Notes: generated by a model from the sequence alone, not told the origin. A stretch of DNA of 33,162 nucleotides from Flavobacteriales bacterium (GCA_947491305.1 CANLIL010000032.1:1-33162), one strand, 5' to 3'. Counted from the first letter of the stretch, positions 19,021 to 28,502 are shown. Numbers and translations are program-made.

Positions 19021-19577
19021 TATTTTTTACACGTTAATACAAATGCTGGTGGAAAATTTAACGGAGTAAATTCAATTGCTATTTTGGGAAAAACGCGATT
19101 GATTTGGCGTTTAATTTGCAAAGTATATTGAAATTGTATATACTTTCCATCATCTTTTAATGCATTTTTAGAACTAACTAAAATACTTTCTCGCAGCGGT
19201 TTAGGAAAATTAGATAAGGGTAATGAAGAAACAATGCAATCTGCATGTGTAAATTTATTTTCAGTTAAGTAATGTTGTATTTTTTCAGCAGTATCGTGAA
19301 TCAAGATAACGCGTTCGTCATGAATTGATTTTTTTAGCGCTTTGTAAAAATTATCATTTAACTCAAATACTAATAAGCGAGCATCAGGCGCCATTTTTTG
19401 AATGATTTCTTTTGTGAACACTCCTGTTCCAGGTCCTAATTCAACGATAACTTTATCTAAACTAAAATCAATATTTTTAAGCATTTTTTTTGCCAAGAAT
19501 CGAGAACTTGGGGCCATTGCGCCTACCATTTTTTTCTCTTTCCAAAATTGCTTTAAAAATCCTTTTTTTTCAGGCAT
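19020..19577 (-). CDS. SAM-dependent methyltransferase, phospholipid N-methyltransferase/KsgA-like
   Basis: A 185-residue class I methyltransferase. Motif I is VELGPGTGVFT (45-55), motif II about LLVFELND (68-75), and a post-motif region SSLPLSNFP (116-124) stands where KsgA enzymes have NxPY. The N-terminal KKMVGAMAPSSRFLAKKM resembles proteins annotated as phospholipid N-methyltransferase (PmtA-like) in Proteobacteria, which act on phosphatidylethanolamine. Substrate cannot be settled from sequence: a lipid or an rRNA base are both possible, and coupling to a pseudouridine synthase gene slightly favours RNA while the N-terminus favours lipid. It begins four bases after the dihydroorotase-like gene. 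Confidence 0.82.
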   Translation of the reverse strand: MPEKKGFLKQFWKEKKMVGAMAPSSRFLAKKMLKNIDFSLDKVIVELGPGTGVFTKEIIQKMAPDARLLVFELNDNFYKALKKSIHDERVILIHDTAEKIQHYLTENKFTHADCIVSSLPLSNFPKPLRESILVSSKNALKDDGKYIQFQYTLQIKRQINRVFPKIAIEFTPLNFPPAFVLTCKK

Positions 19578-19581
19578 ATCG

Positions 19582-20844
19582 TTAGTCTGCTTTTAGCGCT
19601 AATTTACCATTATTTAGGACTCCAACAACATCTCCAGTTAGTTCATGTCCAATGAATGGCGAATTAAACGTATTTGAAACGATCGTGTCTTTTTCGAAAA
19701 TCCATTTTTCATCTGGTGTAAACAGCGTTAAATCAGCTTTTTGTCCTACCTCAATTGGGCATGATGGTATGGCTAATATGGAGCGGGATTTTTGTGTTAA
19801 ACAATTAATAATTTTTTGTAATTCAAATTCTTTACAATTTCCTAAACTAGCAAAAACTGTTTGAAGATTGATACAACCAAACGAAGCATTGTCAAATTCA
19901 ACATCTTTTTCTTCTTTATCATGCGGACGGTGGTCGGAAACAATTGTGTCAATTGTACCATCATTAACTCCATTCCATAAAGCTATGCGATCAATTTCTC
20001 TTCTTAATGGCGGCATTACTTTGAAATTTGAATCAAATCCTAAAACTTCTATTTCGTTGTAAATCAAATTCAATACATGCACATCGCAGGTAATATTTAA
20101 TCCGGCTTTTTTGGCTTTTTTTACTAACTCAACACTTTCTGCGCAAGAAATACCTGTTAAATGAATTGAGCCACCAGTATATTCTGTTAAGCGTATATTT
20201 CGTTCAATTTGTATGATTTCTGCAATTGTAGGATCAGCTTTTAATCCCGTTTTAGTGGAAGCTTCTCCTTCATTTACCATTCCATTTCCAGCAATGCTGT
20301 AATCTCTTGAAAATGCTATGATTTTCCCATTAAAATTCTTTGAATAGAGTAATGCTCTGTACATAATACCAGCATTAACAGGTGTTAAGTCATCACTAAA
20401 TAAGTTGACTCCCGTTTGGTGCATATCATACATTTCAGCTAGATTTACACCGGCTATTTTTTCTGTAATTGCTCCAATTGGGTGAATAGATGTTGTGTGG
20501 TTTTCAGCCCTTCTTAAAATATATTCAATGGTCGTTTTACCATCAATTACTGGGAGCGTGCTAGGAAGAATTGCAACATGCGTATATCCTCCAAGAGCTG
20601 CAGCATCTAATCCAGAATCAATTGTTTCTTTGTGTTCTTCTCCTGGATCAGAAAAATGCGCTTTCAAATCAACCCAGCCCTGCGAAATGTGTAGGTTTTC
20701 CGAACTAATTTCTTGTGCATCAGTTGCTTCGATTGTATTTTCGATTTTACTAATAATACCATCTTCAATTAAAATGTCTTTCTGTTGGTTAAACAAACTC
20801 GAATCAGCATCAACAATTTTTGCTCTTTTAATTAGAATTTTCAT
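19582..20844 (-). CDS. Dihydroorotase-like protein with degenerate catalytic site (pseudo-DHOase)
   Basis: A 420-residue class I dihydroorotase-fold protein (TIGR00857 type). The family's D-x-H-x-H-x-R-x-P-G is [10 protein letters not shown] (59-68) here: the first metal His is K61 and the substrate Arg is S65, while H63 remains. The usual H-x-E-D is FSRD (178-181). Of the paired metal His in the next strand, H228 is kept and its partner is replaced (SIHLTGIS). VNEGEAST (190-197), PPLRREIDR (278-286) and SDHRPHD (303-309) are retained. These losses suggest little or no dihydroorotase activity; it may instead be a structural partner of aspartate carbamoyltransferase, as described for the inactive PyrC-like protein of Pseudomonas. 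I recall similar second dihydroorotases in other Flavobacteriia. Starts 12 bases after the BatA-like gene. Confidence 0.85.
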   Translation of the reverse strand: MKILIKRAKIVDADSSLFNQQKDILIEDGIISKIENTIEATDAQEISSENLHISQGWVDLKAHFSDPGEEHKETIDSGLDAAALGGYTHVAILPSTLPVIDGKTTIEYILRRAENHTTSIHPIGAITEKIAGVNLAEMYDMHQTGVNLFSDDLTPVNAGIMYRALLYSKNFNGKIIAFSRDYSIAGNGMVNEGEASTKTGLKADPTIAEIIQIERNIRLTEYTGGSIHLTGISCAESVELVKKAKKAGLNITCDVHVLNLIYNEIEVLGFDSNFKVMPPLRREIDRIALWNGVNDGTIDTIVSDHRPHDKEEKDVEFDNASFGCINLQTVFASLGNCKEFELQKIINCLTQKSRSILAIPSCPIEVGQKADLTLFTPDEKWIFEKDTIVSNTFNSPFIGHELTGDVVGVLNNGKLALKAD

Positions 20845-20856
20845 AGTACGTTTTGA

Positions 20857-22902
20857 TTAATTTTTCCACAACTTTAAAAGTAATATTTCAGTCACTAAAA
20901 ACAATAGGGCTAAAATTATAAATAGTTTCCAATATTCGTAGGGCTTTTCTAATTCTATAGTGGTATTACTTTGTCCGTTTGTTATTTCACTCGTAATAAT
21001 ATGTTCTATTCCTTGATTTTTCAATCCGATTTTTATTTCAGGTACAGTTAAGCAGCTTGTTTGCGATTCAGAACGATCGTAATTTAATGATAAGTAGCCT
21101 AAGTTTTTATCATTTTTTAGGACATAGTTTCCAGCGTCTAACAGTTCCAATGCTTGTAATCCGTTGATGGAAACATCGAAATTAAAACCATTATCTTTAA
21201 TCGATGGGATTAAATCAATTTTATCTTTTACTAAATGAATAGGTTCGGACGAATTGTACGTTGAAAAAACAGGGAACGAAGCGTCTTTTCCAATAATTAA
21301 GTTATTTGGTGACTTTCGTTGACTCATTTCAGCTATTCGCAATAATATAGAAGGGTAGAGTGCATTAGTAGTAAATGTCCCGAAATTTGGAGTTAAACAA
21401 CTTGTGAATAAAAACGATTGCTGCATTCCGCTACTTCTTAAGAAAAGCGGTGAACTGTTTTGGAGCTGAATTAATTTTAATGCCGAACCAGCTGAATTAA
21501 CTTGGTAATAGTTAGAAATAGCTGGGAAATTTAAGGTTTCTTTTTCCTTTTCAAACATGCCCTTGAAGAATGGATCTTCGTAGAAGAGTTTTTTTATTTT
21601 TGTTCCGCCATTATTCAAAGTGCCTAAAACAGGTAGATTTAATTTTTTTAAGCAGGAATTCCATTCCGCTTTGTTGATCTTTTCACCAGGAAAAAAGGCA
21701 AGTGTGCCACCTGATTTTGAAAAACTCGTTAAGTTTTCACTGAATCCAGAAGGTATTTCATTTAGGCCATTTAATACAATTAAATCAGCTTTTTTTATTG
21801 CATCAAGCGTACATGCGGATTGATTAATTTGACTTGTTTTGTAAAATGGCTCAACGTTAAAAACTCGTTCAACTGTAGGTGAGGCATTTTCACCATTCAC
21901 AATTAAAACGTGCATTGTCTCATTTATTGAATAAGAAAAATAAAAATCATCATCCCAAAATAATTGTGCATCGTTTAAGGTGATTTTTCCTTTTTTGAAT
22001 CCACTAGATAGATCAGAGTAATTGATACTCGTTGTAACTTTACCATTAGCTGGAATAGCAATGAAAACATCGCGTTTTGATCGATCTACAACACAATGTA
22101 ATTCAATATTTTGAAGCGCTTCGTTTCCACTGTTACCAATTCTAATAAATAAGGTGTTGTTTTCATTAATTTTTCGAATAGGTGATTCGAACCAAACAGA
22201 ATCTATGAAACAATTGCTTGTTTTTTGAGGACGAAGTGCAATGGGGTAATAATAATTCGTGTTGTCATTTTTTAAATTCGAAAAATGAGCGCTTTGTTTT
22301 TGGAAATCAGATAAGAAAATAAATTGACGAATACCTATGCGTTGTATTGTAAGGTGTTGGTTTTCAATAAATTCTTTTTGCCAGTTGATAACATCGTCCA
22401 ATTTGCGAACAATTGCAGTTGGTGTAATTTTGTCCAATTCTTGAAGGGCTGCAACCTTTGTTAATAAACGTTGTTCTACACCATCCATTTTATTTGTATT
22501 CAACAAAATACGTGTTTCTATCGGGACTTTTTTTATTAATTTTCGCGCCATTTCTATGGCTTCTGAAAGTAATTCTCCTTCAGTGCCTTTTGCAGACATT
22601 GAGAAGGAATTGTCTATATAGATTGCCATAAGGGGTTTTCCTCCTCCATTAGCATTGTTTTTTAAAGGTGTAAAAGGTTGCGCAAATGCAAAAATTAAGG
22701 ACGTTAAAGCAAATAAACGTGCTAATAGAACCAATAAATGTTTTAATTTTTGAGTAGAACGGGTTTGTTGGTCAACGTATTGAATGAATTTTAAACTAGA
22801 AAAATAAAGTGTTTTGTACTTTCTGAAATTGAATAAATGAATGATAACCGGAATTGCCAGCGCTAGCAGCGCCCAAAGAAATGCAGGGTACACAAACTTC
22901 AT
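20857..22902 (-). CDS. BatA-like membrane protein with vWA domain
   Basis: A 681-residue inner-membrane protein. The N-terminus is a typical BatA domain (PF07584): a membrane segment at about 6-26, the HLFNFRKYK turn, and a second segment at about 54-76. A von Willebrand A-type domain follows from about residue 90, with a complete metal-site D97-x-S99-x-S101 motif in DNSFSMS. The middle is periplasmic and the C-terminus has a further membrane helix at about 657-679. Bat proteins have been associated with aerotolerance and stress in Bacteroidota, but the role is not well defined. It heads the operon with the dihydroorotase-like, methyltransferase and RluE-type genes. The canonical N-terminus supports this start. 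Confidence 0.92.
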   Translation of the reverse strand: MKFVYPAFLWALLALAIPVIIHLFNFRKYKTLYFSSLKFIQYVDQQTRSTQKLKHLLVLLARLFALTSLIFAFAQPFTPLKNNANGGGKPLMAIYIDNSFSMSAKGTEGELLSEAIEMARKLIKKVPIETRILLNTNKMDGVEQRLLTKVAALQELDKITPTAIVRKLDDVINWQKEFIENQHLTIQRIGIRQFIFLSDFQKQSAHFSNLKNDNTNYYYPIALRPQKTSNCFIDSVWFESPIRKINENNTLFIRIGNSGNEALQNIELHCVVDRSKRDVFIAIPANGKVTTSINYSDLSSGFKKGKITLNDAQLFWDDDFYFSYSINETMHVLIVNGENASPTVERVFNVEPFYKTSQINQSACTLDAIKKADLIVLNGLNEIPSGFSENLTSFSKSGGTLAFFPGEKINKAEWNSCLKKLNLPVLGTLNNGGTKIKKLFYEDPFFKGMFEKEKETLNFPAISNYYQVNSAGSALKLIQLQNSSPLFLRSSGMQQSFLFTSCLTPNFGTFTTNALYPSILLRIAEMSQRKSPNNLIIGKDASFPVFSTYNSSEPIHLVKDKIDLIPSIKDNGFNFDVSINGLQALELLDAGNYVLKNDKNLGYLSLNYDRSESQTSCLTVPEIKIGLKNQGIEHIITSEITNGQSNTTIELEKPYEYWKLFIILALLFLVTEILLLKLWKN

Positions 22903-22906
22903 GCCC

Positions 22907-22914
22907 CAAAAATA
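22907..22914 (-). promoter_or_regulatory. TAnnTTTG element abutting the BatA-like gene start
   Basis: Minus-strand TATTTTTG, a full consensus match, ends four bases before the ATG at 22902. A TTGAC lies about 13 bases further upstream, closer than the usual spacing. If functional, the operon mRNA would be nearly leaderless. Confidence 0.35.
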
Positions 22915-23005
22915 AGCATTTTTTAGTCAATTTTACTAGTCATTTTTGTATAAAATTATTTTTTTTGAAATTATAATTTCAAAATGAAAGTTGAAGTATC
23001 AAAAG

Positions 23006-23032
23006 AAAAAAAAGCGAGGATATTCCTCGCTT
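23006..23032 (-). terminator. Intrinsic terminator after the small lipoprotein gene
   Basis: Minus strand: perfect 9-bp stem AAGCGAGGA / TCCTCGCTT with a three-base loop, followed by eight T. It starts 17 bases past the lipoprotein stop. Confidence 0.92.
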
Positions 23033-23049
23033 AATTTAATAGAATAAAG

Positions 23050-23538
23050 TTAATTTACCTTTAATTGTGCTTCAAGATATTCTCCGATTTTTAATGCTCT
23101 GTTTTCTCTTAAGCCTCCGGTTACATCTTGTGTTATTTTAGATTTAACATAAACTTTTAATAAGTCATCAGTTTGTTTGTAATAGATACCTGTTACTGTT
23201 CTCCATTCGTTAAAACCCATTCCTTTTTTTCCAATCATATTATTTTGCTCTAAGTTTTTTGATTTGATTGTATAATTGAAATGAAGGAACGATAATTGAA
23301 TAATATTGTCAATTCTATCTTTTGAAATATTTTTATTTATTTCAAAATAATATTCATTACTTTTTTTATCCAACCATGAAGGAGTTGAAGTTGTTTTTAA
23401 TTCTGTAGTGTATTTTTCAAAATCTATTGAAGCTGAATCTGAAGAGAAGTCAGAAATTCTTGCAGTAGACACACAACTACTTAAAATCATTGATACGCCT
23501 AGGCATAAGATTGATACTTTAATTACTTTTTTGTTCAT
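23050..23538 (-). CDS. Small predicted lipoprotein, function unknown
   Basis: A 162-residue protein with a lipoprotein signal: positively charged start, hydrophobic core and lipobox LSSC with lipidated C22. The rest is a soluble alpha/beta-looking domain with many Lys, Asn and Ser residues and no family I recognise. I start at the ATG at 23538 rather than an in-frame one 15 codons upstream because this gives a normal signal peptide. It is a single-gene unit closed by a strong terminator and is transcribed away from the TIGR02757 gene. Cellular location is probably the outer membrane or periplasmic face; function cannot be stated. Confidence 0.8.
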   Translation of the reverse strand: MNKKVIKVSILCLGVSMILSSCVSTARISDFSSDSASIDFEKYTTELKTTSTPSWLDKKSNEYYFEINKNISKDRIDNIIQLSFLHFNYTIKSKNLEQNNMIGKKGMGFNEWRTVTGIYYKQTDDLLKVYVKSKITQDVTGGLRENRALKIGEYLEAQLKVN

Positions 23539-23638
23539 TTTTTTTGGTTTAATAAATAAATAAGATAAAAAAATTAAAAACACTTATTAAAATCTAATGC
23601 AACAAAATAAAAATAATGTAATATTAACGCAATAAAGA

Positions 23639-23646
23639 TAAATTTG
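23639..23646 (+). promoter_or_regulatory. Possible -7 element for the TIGR02757 gene
   Basis: TAAATTTG fully matches TAnnTTTG, 87 bases before the ATG at 23734. Between them is a small inverted repeat AATTAC-ACTT-GTAATT. No -33 TTG is obvious. Confidence 0.35.
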
Positions 23647-23733
23647 TGGTTTCAATTTTAAATTACACTTGTAATTCGATACAAATTTATTACTATTTTT
23701 TTTAATTCAAAAACAATTTTAATTTTTTTTTAA

Positions 23734-24501
23734 ATGCACCTTAATCCAGAAGATTTAAAAGATTTTTTAGATCAAAAAGTAATGGAGTATAACACCACTC
23801 AATTTATTGAACCAGACCCAATAAGTGTTCCGCATCGCTATTTATTGAAAGAAGACCAAGAAATTGCTGGATTTTTAGCAGCAAGTATCGCTTGGGGAAA
23901 TCGCAAGATGATCACTAAAAATGGACATAAAATGCTCGATTTAATGGGGGAGAGTCCGTTTGATTTTATTTGCAATCATTCCGAAAATCAATTAGAGCGA
24001 TTGCAATCGTTTGTTCATCGAACATTCAATGGAGAGGATTTTTGCTATTTTATTAAAGCACTCAAAAATATTTATGAAAATCATGCAGGTTTAGAAGCAT
24101 TATTTATTCGTTATCAAACAGCAGATTCCTTGCAACCAGCTATTCATCAATTTCACAAGCATTTTTTTGAAATTGAACATCCCGATCGCACAAGAAAACA
24201 TGTTGCAGATCCATTAAAAGGTTCTGTTGCAAAACGCCTCAACATGTATTTGCGTTGGATGTGTCGCAAAGATGCTACTGGTGTTGATTTAGGGATTTGG
24301 AACATTAATCCTGCCAAGTTGAGTTGCCCGTTGGATGTTCACAGTGGAAATGTAGCCCGAAAACTGGGTTTGTTAACCCGAAAGCAAAACGATCCAAAAG
24401 CTTTGTTAGAATTGGACACTAATTTACGCTTGTTAGATGCGAAAGACCCCGTAAAATATGATTTTGCGTTGTTTGGATTGGGAATTTTTGAAGGATTTTA
24501 A
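23734..24501 (+). CDS. TIGR02757 (DUF2400) family protein
   Basis: A 255-residue soluble protein matching the TIGR02757 family by its characteristic stretches: DPISVPHRY (29-37), EIAGFLAASIAWGNRKMI near 42-59, the SPFDF motif, RKHVADPLKGSVAKRLNMYLRWMCRKD in the middle, DLGIWNI, and SCPLDVHSGNVARKLGLLTRKQND near the C-terminus. Length is normal. The arrangement of helices and the conserved Lys/Asp in the second half recall HhH-type DNA glycosylase folds, but that is my impression and no activity is established for the family. It is divergent from the lipoprotein gene and is followed 101 bases later by the TonB receptor gene. Confidence 0.92.
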   Translation: MHLNPEDLKDFLDQKVMEYNTTQFIEPDPISVPHRYLLKEDQEIAGFLAASIAWGNRKMITKNGHKMLDLMGESPFDFICNHSENQLERLQSFVHRTFNGEDFCYFIKALKNIYENHAGLEALFIRYQTADSLQPAIHQFHKHFFEIEHPDRTRKHVADPLKGSVAKRLNMYLRWMCRKDATGVDLGIWNINPAKLSCPLDVHSGNVARKLGLLTRKQNDPKALLELDTNLRLLDAKDPVKYDFALFGLGIFEGF

Positions 24502-24557
24502 AACTAGTTTATTAATTAAAAAGTAATTGATTTTATTAAAAATTTAAAATGAATCCT

Positions 24558-24565
24558 TACTTTTA
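24558..24565 (+). promoter_or_regulatory. Possible -7 element for the TonB-dependent receptor gene
   Basis: TACTTTTA followed by CACCC, one base from consensus and with the same downstream CACCC seen after the tRNA promoter element. Leader about 35 bases. Confidence 0.4.
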
Positions 24566-24602
24566 CACCCAATTTTGGAATCATTTTATTTAAAAACACC
24601 AT

Positions 24603-26453
24603 ATGTTATCTTTGAAAAAGCAGTTATTTCTTTTATTTTCATCAATACACGTGCTTTCATTTGCACAATTAGATAGTGTTAAAACAGATTTAAACGAAAT
24701 TCCGGTTAACGCTATTCGTATAAAAGTTCTTTACCGGTCAGTCGCTCAGAATGTAGTGATTATTTCTAAAGAACAAATTCAAAATTCACCTGCAAGAAGT
24801 TTACAAGAAGTTTTAAGTATAGTTGCTGGAGTGGATGTCCGCCAAAGAGGAGTAGGTGGAGTTCAAGCTGATATTGGCATTCGAGGTGGAAGCTTTGAGC
24901 AAACGTTGTTTTTATTAAATGGTGTTAAATTAACGGATCCACAGACGGGGCATCATGCAATGAATATTCCAATTCCATTAGATGCGATTGAGCGAATTGA
25001 AGTTGTTAAAGGTCCATCAACCCGTGTTTATGGTCAAAATGCTTTTGCGGGTGCTGTTAATATTATTACAAAACTTGGCGAGAAAACAAGTGTTGTATCG
25101 ACGTTGTATGGAGCAGATTTCAATACGTTTGGCGGAAGTTTATATGTTAATATTCCAGTAAAAAAGCGATTAAAACAAGCTATTGCACTTTCAAAAGATG
25201 CTTCAGATGGGTATTGGTATAATTCAGATTATCAAGTGACAAATTTAAATTATGAAGCGAGTTTTAGATTGAATAGCAAAAATGAATTAAAAGGAGTAAT
25301 TGGCTACACGGTTCGAGATTTTGGCGCAAATGGATATTATTCTAAAAGTTTTCCTGATCAATGGGAGGCGACTAAAACAGGTTTTGTTGCTTTTTCGCAT
25401 GAATACAAAAAAGACAGATTAAACATACTATCTAGAGCATATTTTAGAACCAATCAAGATGAGTTTCGCTTAAAGAAAAATGTTCCTTCTTTTTACACTA
25501 ATCGCCACCGCTCGGAGGTTAAAGGGCTTGAAGTTAATGCATCATTTAGATCAAAATATGGTATAACAGGTTTAGGGATTGAGGCACGCGATGAAGCAAT
25601 AATTAGTTCAAATTTAGGAGAGAGAAATCGTCAATTTATCGGTTTGTTTTTAGAACATAAAAAGACATTTTGGGATAAAATTGATGTAAATGTTGGAATT
25701 CATTCTACACGATATAGCACAAATACTTGGAGACATTTTCCAGGTGTTGAGGTTGGTTACAATCTATTTAAATCGCTGCGATCTTATTTAAATTACGGAA
25801 TGAGTTACCGTGTACCAACGTATACCGAGTTGTTTTATGTTGACCCAAGTACTTCTAGTAATGCAAATTTAAGTGTGGAAGAGGCAAAAACAATTGATTT
25901 AGGGTTGATTTTCACTAAAGATTCTTGGCGAATGGAGTTGGTATATTTTAACCGACAAACAACTAATTTGATTGATTACGTGCGTGATTCTAGTATGATT
26001 TCTCCAAATCCAAACAAGTGGACACCAAAAAACATCGGAAAAGTTAATTTTAATGGAATCGAATTTTCAGGAAAATGGATACCGGATTTTAAAATAAATG
26101 GCGTTGAATTTAAAGAAGTGGCTGTTTCTTATAATTATATAGACGCTTCTGTTTTGCAACAAAATGGTTTAGAATCGAAATATTCTTTAAGTGCTTTACA
26201 CCAACAATTTATTACTTCTTTTACGCTAGAATTAGTTAAAAAAATTCGATTTGTTCCAGTTTTACGCTATATTGAACGAATGAATTTAAATTCATATACC
26301 TTGATTGATGCTAAATTAATTTACCAACATCACCCTAAATTCAAATGGTTTGCAGAAGTTTCCAATGTTTTTGATGAAGATTATACAGAAGCTGGATATG
26401 TTCAAATGCCAGGTAGATGGGTGAAAATCGGTGTAAATTTGCGATTGGATTAA
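24603..26453 (+). CDS. TonB-dependent outer-membrane receptor
   Basis: A 616-residue outer-membrane receptor: signal peptide 1-21 (LSFAQ), plug domain about 45-165 with IRGGSFEQTLFLLNGVKLTDPQTG and VKGPSTRVYGQNAFAGAVNIITK, then a beta barrel to the C-terminus ending in alternating hydrophobic strand residues. It is small for the family and lacks the N-terminal carboxypeptidase-like domain found in SusC-type receptors, so it is more like BtuB or siderophore receptors. No SusD-like, periplasmic-binding or transporter gene is adjacent, so the ligand is unknown. Energy comes from TonB-ExbBD encoded elsewhere. Confidence 0.93.
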   Translation: MLSLKKQLFLLFSSIHVLSFAQLDSVKTDLNEIPVNAIRIKVLYRSVAQNVVIISKEQIQNSPARSLQEVLSIVAGVDVRQRGVGGVQADIGIRGGSFEQTLFLLNGVKLTDPQTGHHAMNIPIPLDAIERIEVVKGPSTRVYGQNAFAGAVNIITKLGEKTSVVSTLYGADFNTFGGSLYVNIPVKKRLKQAIALSKDASDGYWYNSDYQVTNLNYEASFRLNSKNELKGVIGYTVRDFGANGYYSKSFPDQWEATKTGFVAFSHEYKKDRLNILSRAYFRTNQDEFRLKKNVPSFYTNRHRSEVKGLEVNASFRSKYGITGLGIEARDEAIISSNLGERNRQFIGLFLEHKKTFWDKIDVNVGIHSTRYSTNTWRHFPGVEVGYNLFKSLRSYLNYGMSYRVPTYTELFYVDPSTSSNANLSVEEAKTIDLGLIFTKDSWRMELVYFNRQTTNLIDYVRDSSMISPNPNKWTPKNIGKVNFNGIEFSGKWIPDFKINGVEFKEVAVSYNYIDASVLQQNGLESKYSLSALHQQFITSFTLELVKKIRFVPVLRYIERMNLNSYTLIDAKLIYQHHPKFKWFAEVSNVFDEDYTEAGYVQMPGRWVKIGVNLRLD

Positions 26454-26476
26454 GTCTTGGGTCGAGGGGATTTTTC

Positions 26477-26574
26477 TTAAGAATTCTTAAAGCGATTGAT
26501 TTTTACAACATTGCAATATTGTAAAGAAATTGATTTTACTTTGAACTTACAACATTACAATATTGTAAAGAAAT
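26477..26574. repeat. Palindromes and 28-bp direct repeats between converging genes
   Basis: A perfect 14-base palindrome TTAAGAATTCTTAA lies at 26477-26490. A 28-base unit beginning TTACAACATT and ending GTAAAGAAAT is present at 26503-26530 and 26547-26574 with one difference; each contains a palindromic core, perfect in the second copy (TTACAATATTGTAA, 26555-26568). They lie between the ends of the TonB receptor gene and the LolD-like gene. No GC-rich terminator is present here. Confidence 0.8.
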
Positions 26575-26584
26575 CAAAATAAAA

Positions 26585-27235
26585 TCATAAAATATTTCCA
26601 TCTTTCATTACCAATTTTCGGTCTGACATGTTTGCCAAAATTTCATTGTGCGTAACAATTACAAACGTTTGATTCATGTCTTTTCTTAGTTGGAAAAATA
26701 ATTCATGCAATTCTTTCGCGTTTGTTGAATCCAAATTTCCGGAAGGTTCATCTGCAAAAATCACTTTTGGTTGATTAATCAACGCCCGACAAACAGCTAT
26801 TCGTTGTTGTTCTCCTCCAGATAATTCATTTGGTCGATGCGTTGCACGGTTATTCAAGCCAATCATCTCTAGTAGTCGTAATCCTTTTTCTTTTGCAGCA
26901 TGCATGCTTTCTCCTTTAATCAATGCAGGCATGATGACATTTTCCAATGCAGTGAATTCAGGTAACAATTGATGCGCTTGAAAAATAAAGCCAATTGATT
27001 GATTTCTAAAAGCTGCAATTTTTTTAGAGGATAATAGAAATGGGTTGATTCCATCGATTTCAATTAATCCTTCATCAGGCTTATCTAATGTGCCTAATAA
27101 TTGTAAAAGTGTTGTTTTGCCAGCTCCTGAAGAACCAACAATTGAAACGATTTCACCTTTTTCAATGTGTAAATCAATACCTTTTAAAATGGCTAAATTG
27201 CCATATGATTTTTGTATGTTGGTTGCTTTAAGCAT
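26585..27235 (-). CDS. LolD-like ABC transporter ATP-binding protein
   Basis: A 216-residue ABC ATPase of the LolD/MacB group. Walker [10 protein letters not shown] (34-42), Q-loop in [13 protein letters not shown], signature LSGGEQQR, Walker [13 protein letters not shown] and the switch His in VTHN are all present. LolD energises release of lipoproteins from the inner membrane to LolA. No LolC/E permease gene is next to it, as is common in Bacteroidota where lolD may be separate; a MacB/FtsE-like role is the alternative. Its start lies eight bases inside the end of ribBA, so translation is probably coupled to that gene. Confidence 0.88.
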   Translation of the reverse strand: MLKATNIQKSYGNLAILKGIDLHIEKGEIVSIVGSSGAGKTTLLQLLGTLDKPDEGLIEIDGINPFLLSSKKIAAFRNQSIGFIFQAHQLLPEFTALENVIMPALIKGESMHAAKEKGLRLLEMIGLNNRATHRPNELSGGEQQRIAVCRALINQPKVIFADEPSGNLDSTNAKELHELFFQLRKDMNQTFVIVTHNEILANMSDRKLVMKDGNIL

Positions 27236-28448
27236 CTGGTTTTAAATTCAAAACATGTCCCATTTTGTCACGCTTAGTTTTTAAATAAAGTTCATTGTGC
27301 ACATTGCTTTCTATTTCTAAGCCAACATTTTCAACAATTTCTAGTCCATAACCAATTAAACCAGTTCGTTTTGTTGGGTTATTAGATAACAAACGCATTT
27401 TTGAAATTCCTAAATCACGAATAATTTGTGCACCAATTCCATAATCACGTTCGTCGCCTTTGAAACCTAACTCAATATTTGCTTCTAAAGTATCCATTCC
27501 TTGTTCTTGCAATTTGTAGGCTTTTAATTTATTAACCAAGCCAATTCCTCGACCTTCTTGGTTCATGTATATAATGGCGCCTTTACCTTCTTTTTCGATA
27601 ATATCCATTGCTTTGTGCAATTGTGGTCCACAATCACAACGACAAGAACCAAAAATATCGCCTGTTAAGCAGGAAGAATGTACTCGAACATAAACTGCTT
27701 CGTCTTTTTCCCACGTTCCTTTAACTAAGGCTAAATGTTCTTGACCAGAATTTGTTTCTTTATAGGCATACAATTGAAAATCTCCTTGTGTTGTAGGCAT
27801 TTTAACATCAACCAAACGCTCAATTAGCGACTCATGTTTAATGCGGTATTCAATTAAATCTTCAATAGAAACAATTTTTAAATCAAATTTTTCCGCAATT
27901 ATCATTAGTTCTGGCAATCGCGCCATTGTTCCATCTTCATTCAAGATTTCAACAATTACACCAGCAGGTTCAAATCCAGCCAAACGAGCTAAATCTATTG
28001 CTGCTTCAGTATGTCCAGCTCGACGTAAAACACCTTCTTTTTTTGCGCGTAACGGAAATATATGTCCTGGTTTACCCAAGTCTGATGGATTCGTTTCTGG
28101 ATCGATTAAAGCTAATATTGTTTTCGAACGATCACTGGCTGAAATTCCAGTTGTACATCCGTGACCATTTAAATCTACCGATACTGTAAAAGGTGTTTCA
28201 TATGTTGCCGAGTTTGAACGTACCATCAAATCTAAGCCTAATTCATCGCATCGATCTTCAACAATTGGGGCACAAATCAATCCTCGTCCATGAGTTGCCA
28301 TAAAGTTGACAATTTCTGGTGTTATGTTACGTGCTGCTGTTAAAAAATCTCCTTCGTTTTCACGGTCTTCATCGTCAACAACAATTACAACTTTTCCTTG
28401 TTTGATCTCTTCAATGGCTTCTTCTATGGTATTCAATGTAAATTTCAT
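27228..28448 (-). CDS. ribBA: RibBA: 3,4-dihydroxy-2-butanone-4-phosphate synthase / GTP cyclohydrolase II
   Basis: A 406-residue fusion that feeds both branches of riboflavin synthesis. The N-terminal half (about 1-200) is DHBP synthase, using ribulose 5-phosphate: [12 protein letters not shown] (about 22-33) and the [16 protein letters not shown] stretch carry its acidic metal and substrate residues. The C-terminal half (about 205-400) is GTP cyclohydrolase II: the zinc Cys residues lie in [19 protein letters not shown], followed by [11 protein letters not shown] and the LLSNNPTKR motif. Both halves look complete. I found no FMN riboswitch in the 54-base upstream spacer. The gene overlaps the LolD-like start. 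Confidence 0.97.
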   Translation of the reverse strand: MKFTLNTIEEAIEEIKQGKVVIVVDDEDRENEGDFLTAARNITPEIVNFMATHGRGLICAPIVEDRCDELGLDLMVRSNSATYETPFTVSVDLNGHGCTTGISASDRSKTILALIDPETNPSDLGKPGHIFPLRAKKEGVLRRAGHTEAAIDLARLAGFEPAGVIVEILNEDGTMARLPELMIIAEKFDLKIVSIEDLIEYRIKHESLIERLVDVKMPTTQGDFQLYAYKETNSGQEHLALVKGTWEKDEAVYVRVHSSCLTGDIFGSCRCDCGPQLHKAMDIIEKEGKGAIIYMNQEGRGIGLVNKLKAYKLQEQGMDTLEANIELGFKGDERDYGIGAQIIRDLGISKMRLLSNNPTKRTGLIGYGLEIVENVGLEIESNVHNELYLKTKRDKMGHVLNLKPDA

Positions 28449-28465
28449 GGTCTATATTTGAACTG

Positions 28466-28473
28466 CAAAATTA
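28466..28473 (-). promoter_or_regulatory. Likely -7 element of the ribBA promoter
   Basis: Minus-strand TAATTTTG, a full match to TAnnTTTG, 17 bases before the ATG. A TTTG lies about 24 bases further upstream, slightly more than the usual spacing. Confidence 0.45.
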
Positions 28474-28502
28474 AGCTAAATATTCTTGATTAAGGCACAA
28501 AT

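Noticed and set aside
28449-28502. FMN riboswitch upstream of ribBA
   Set aside because: The spacer is only 54 bases, AT-rich and without the conserved GC-rich multi-helix core of that riboswitch.
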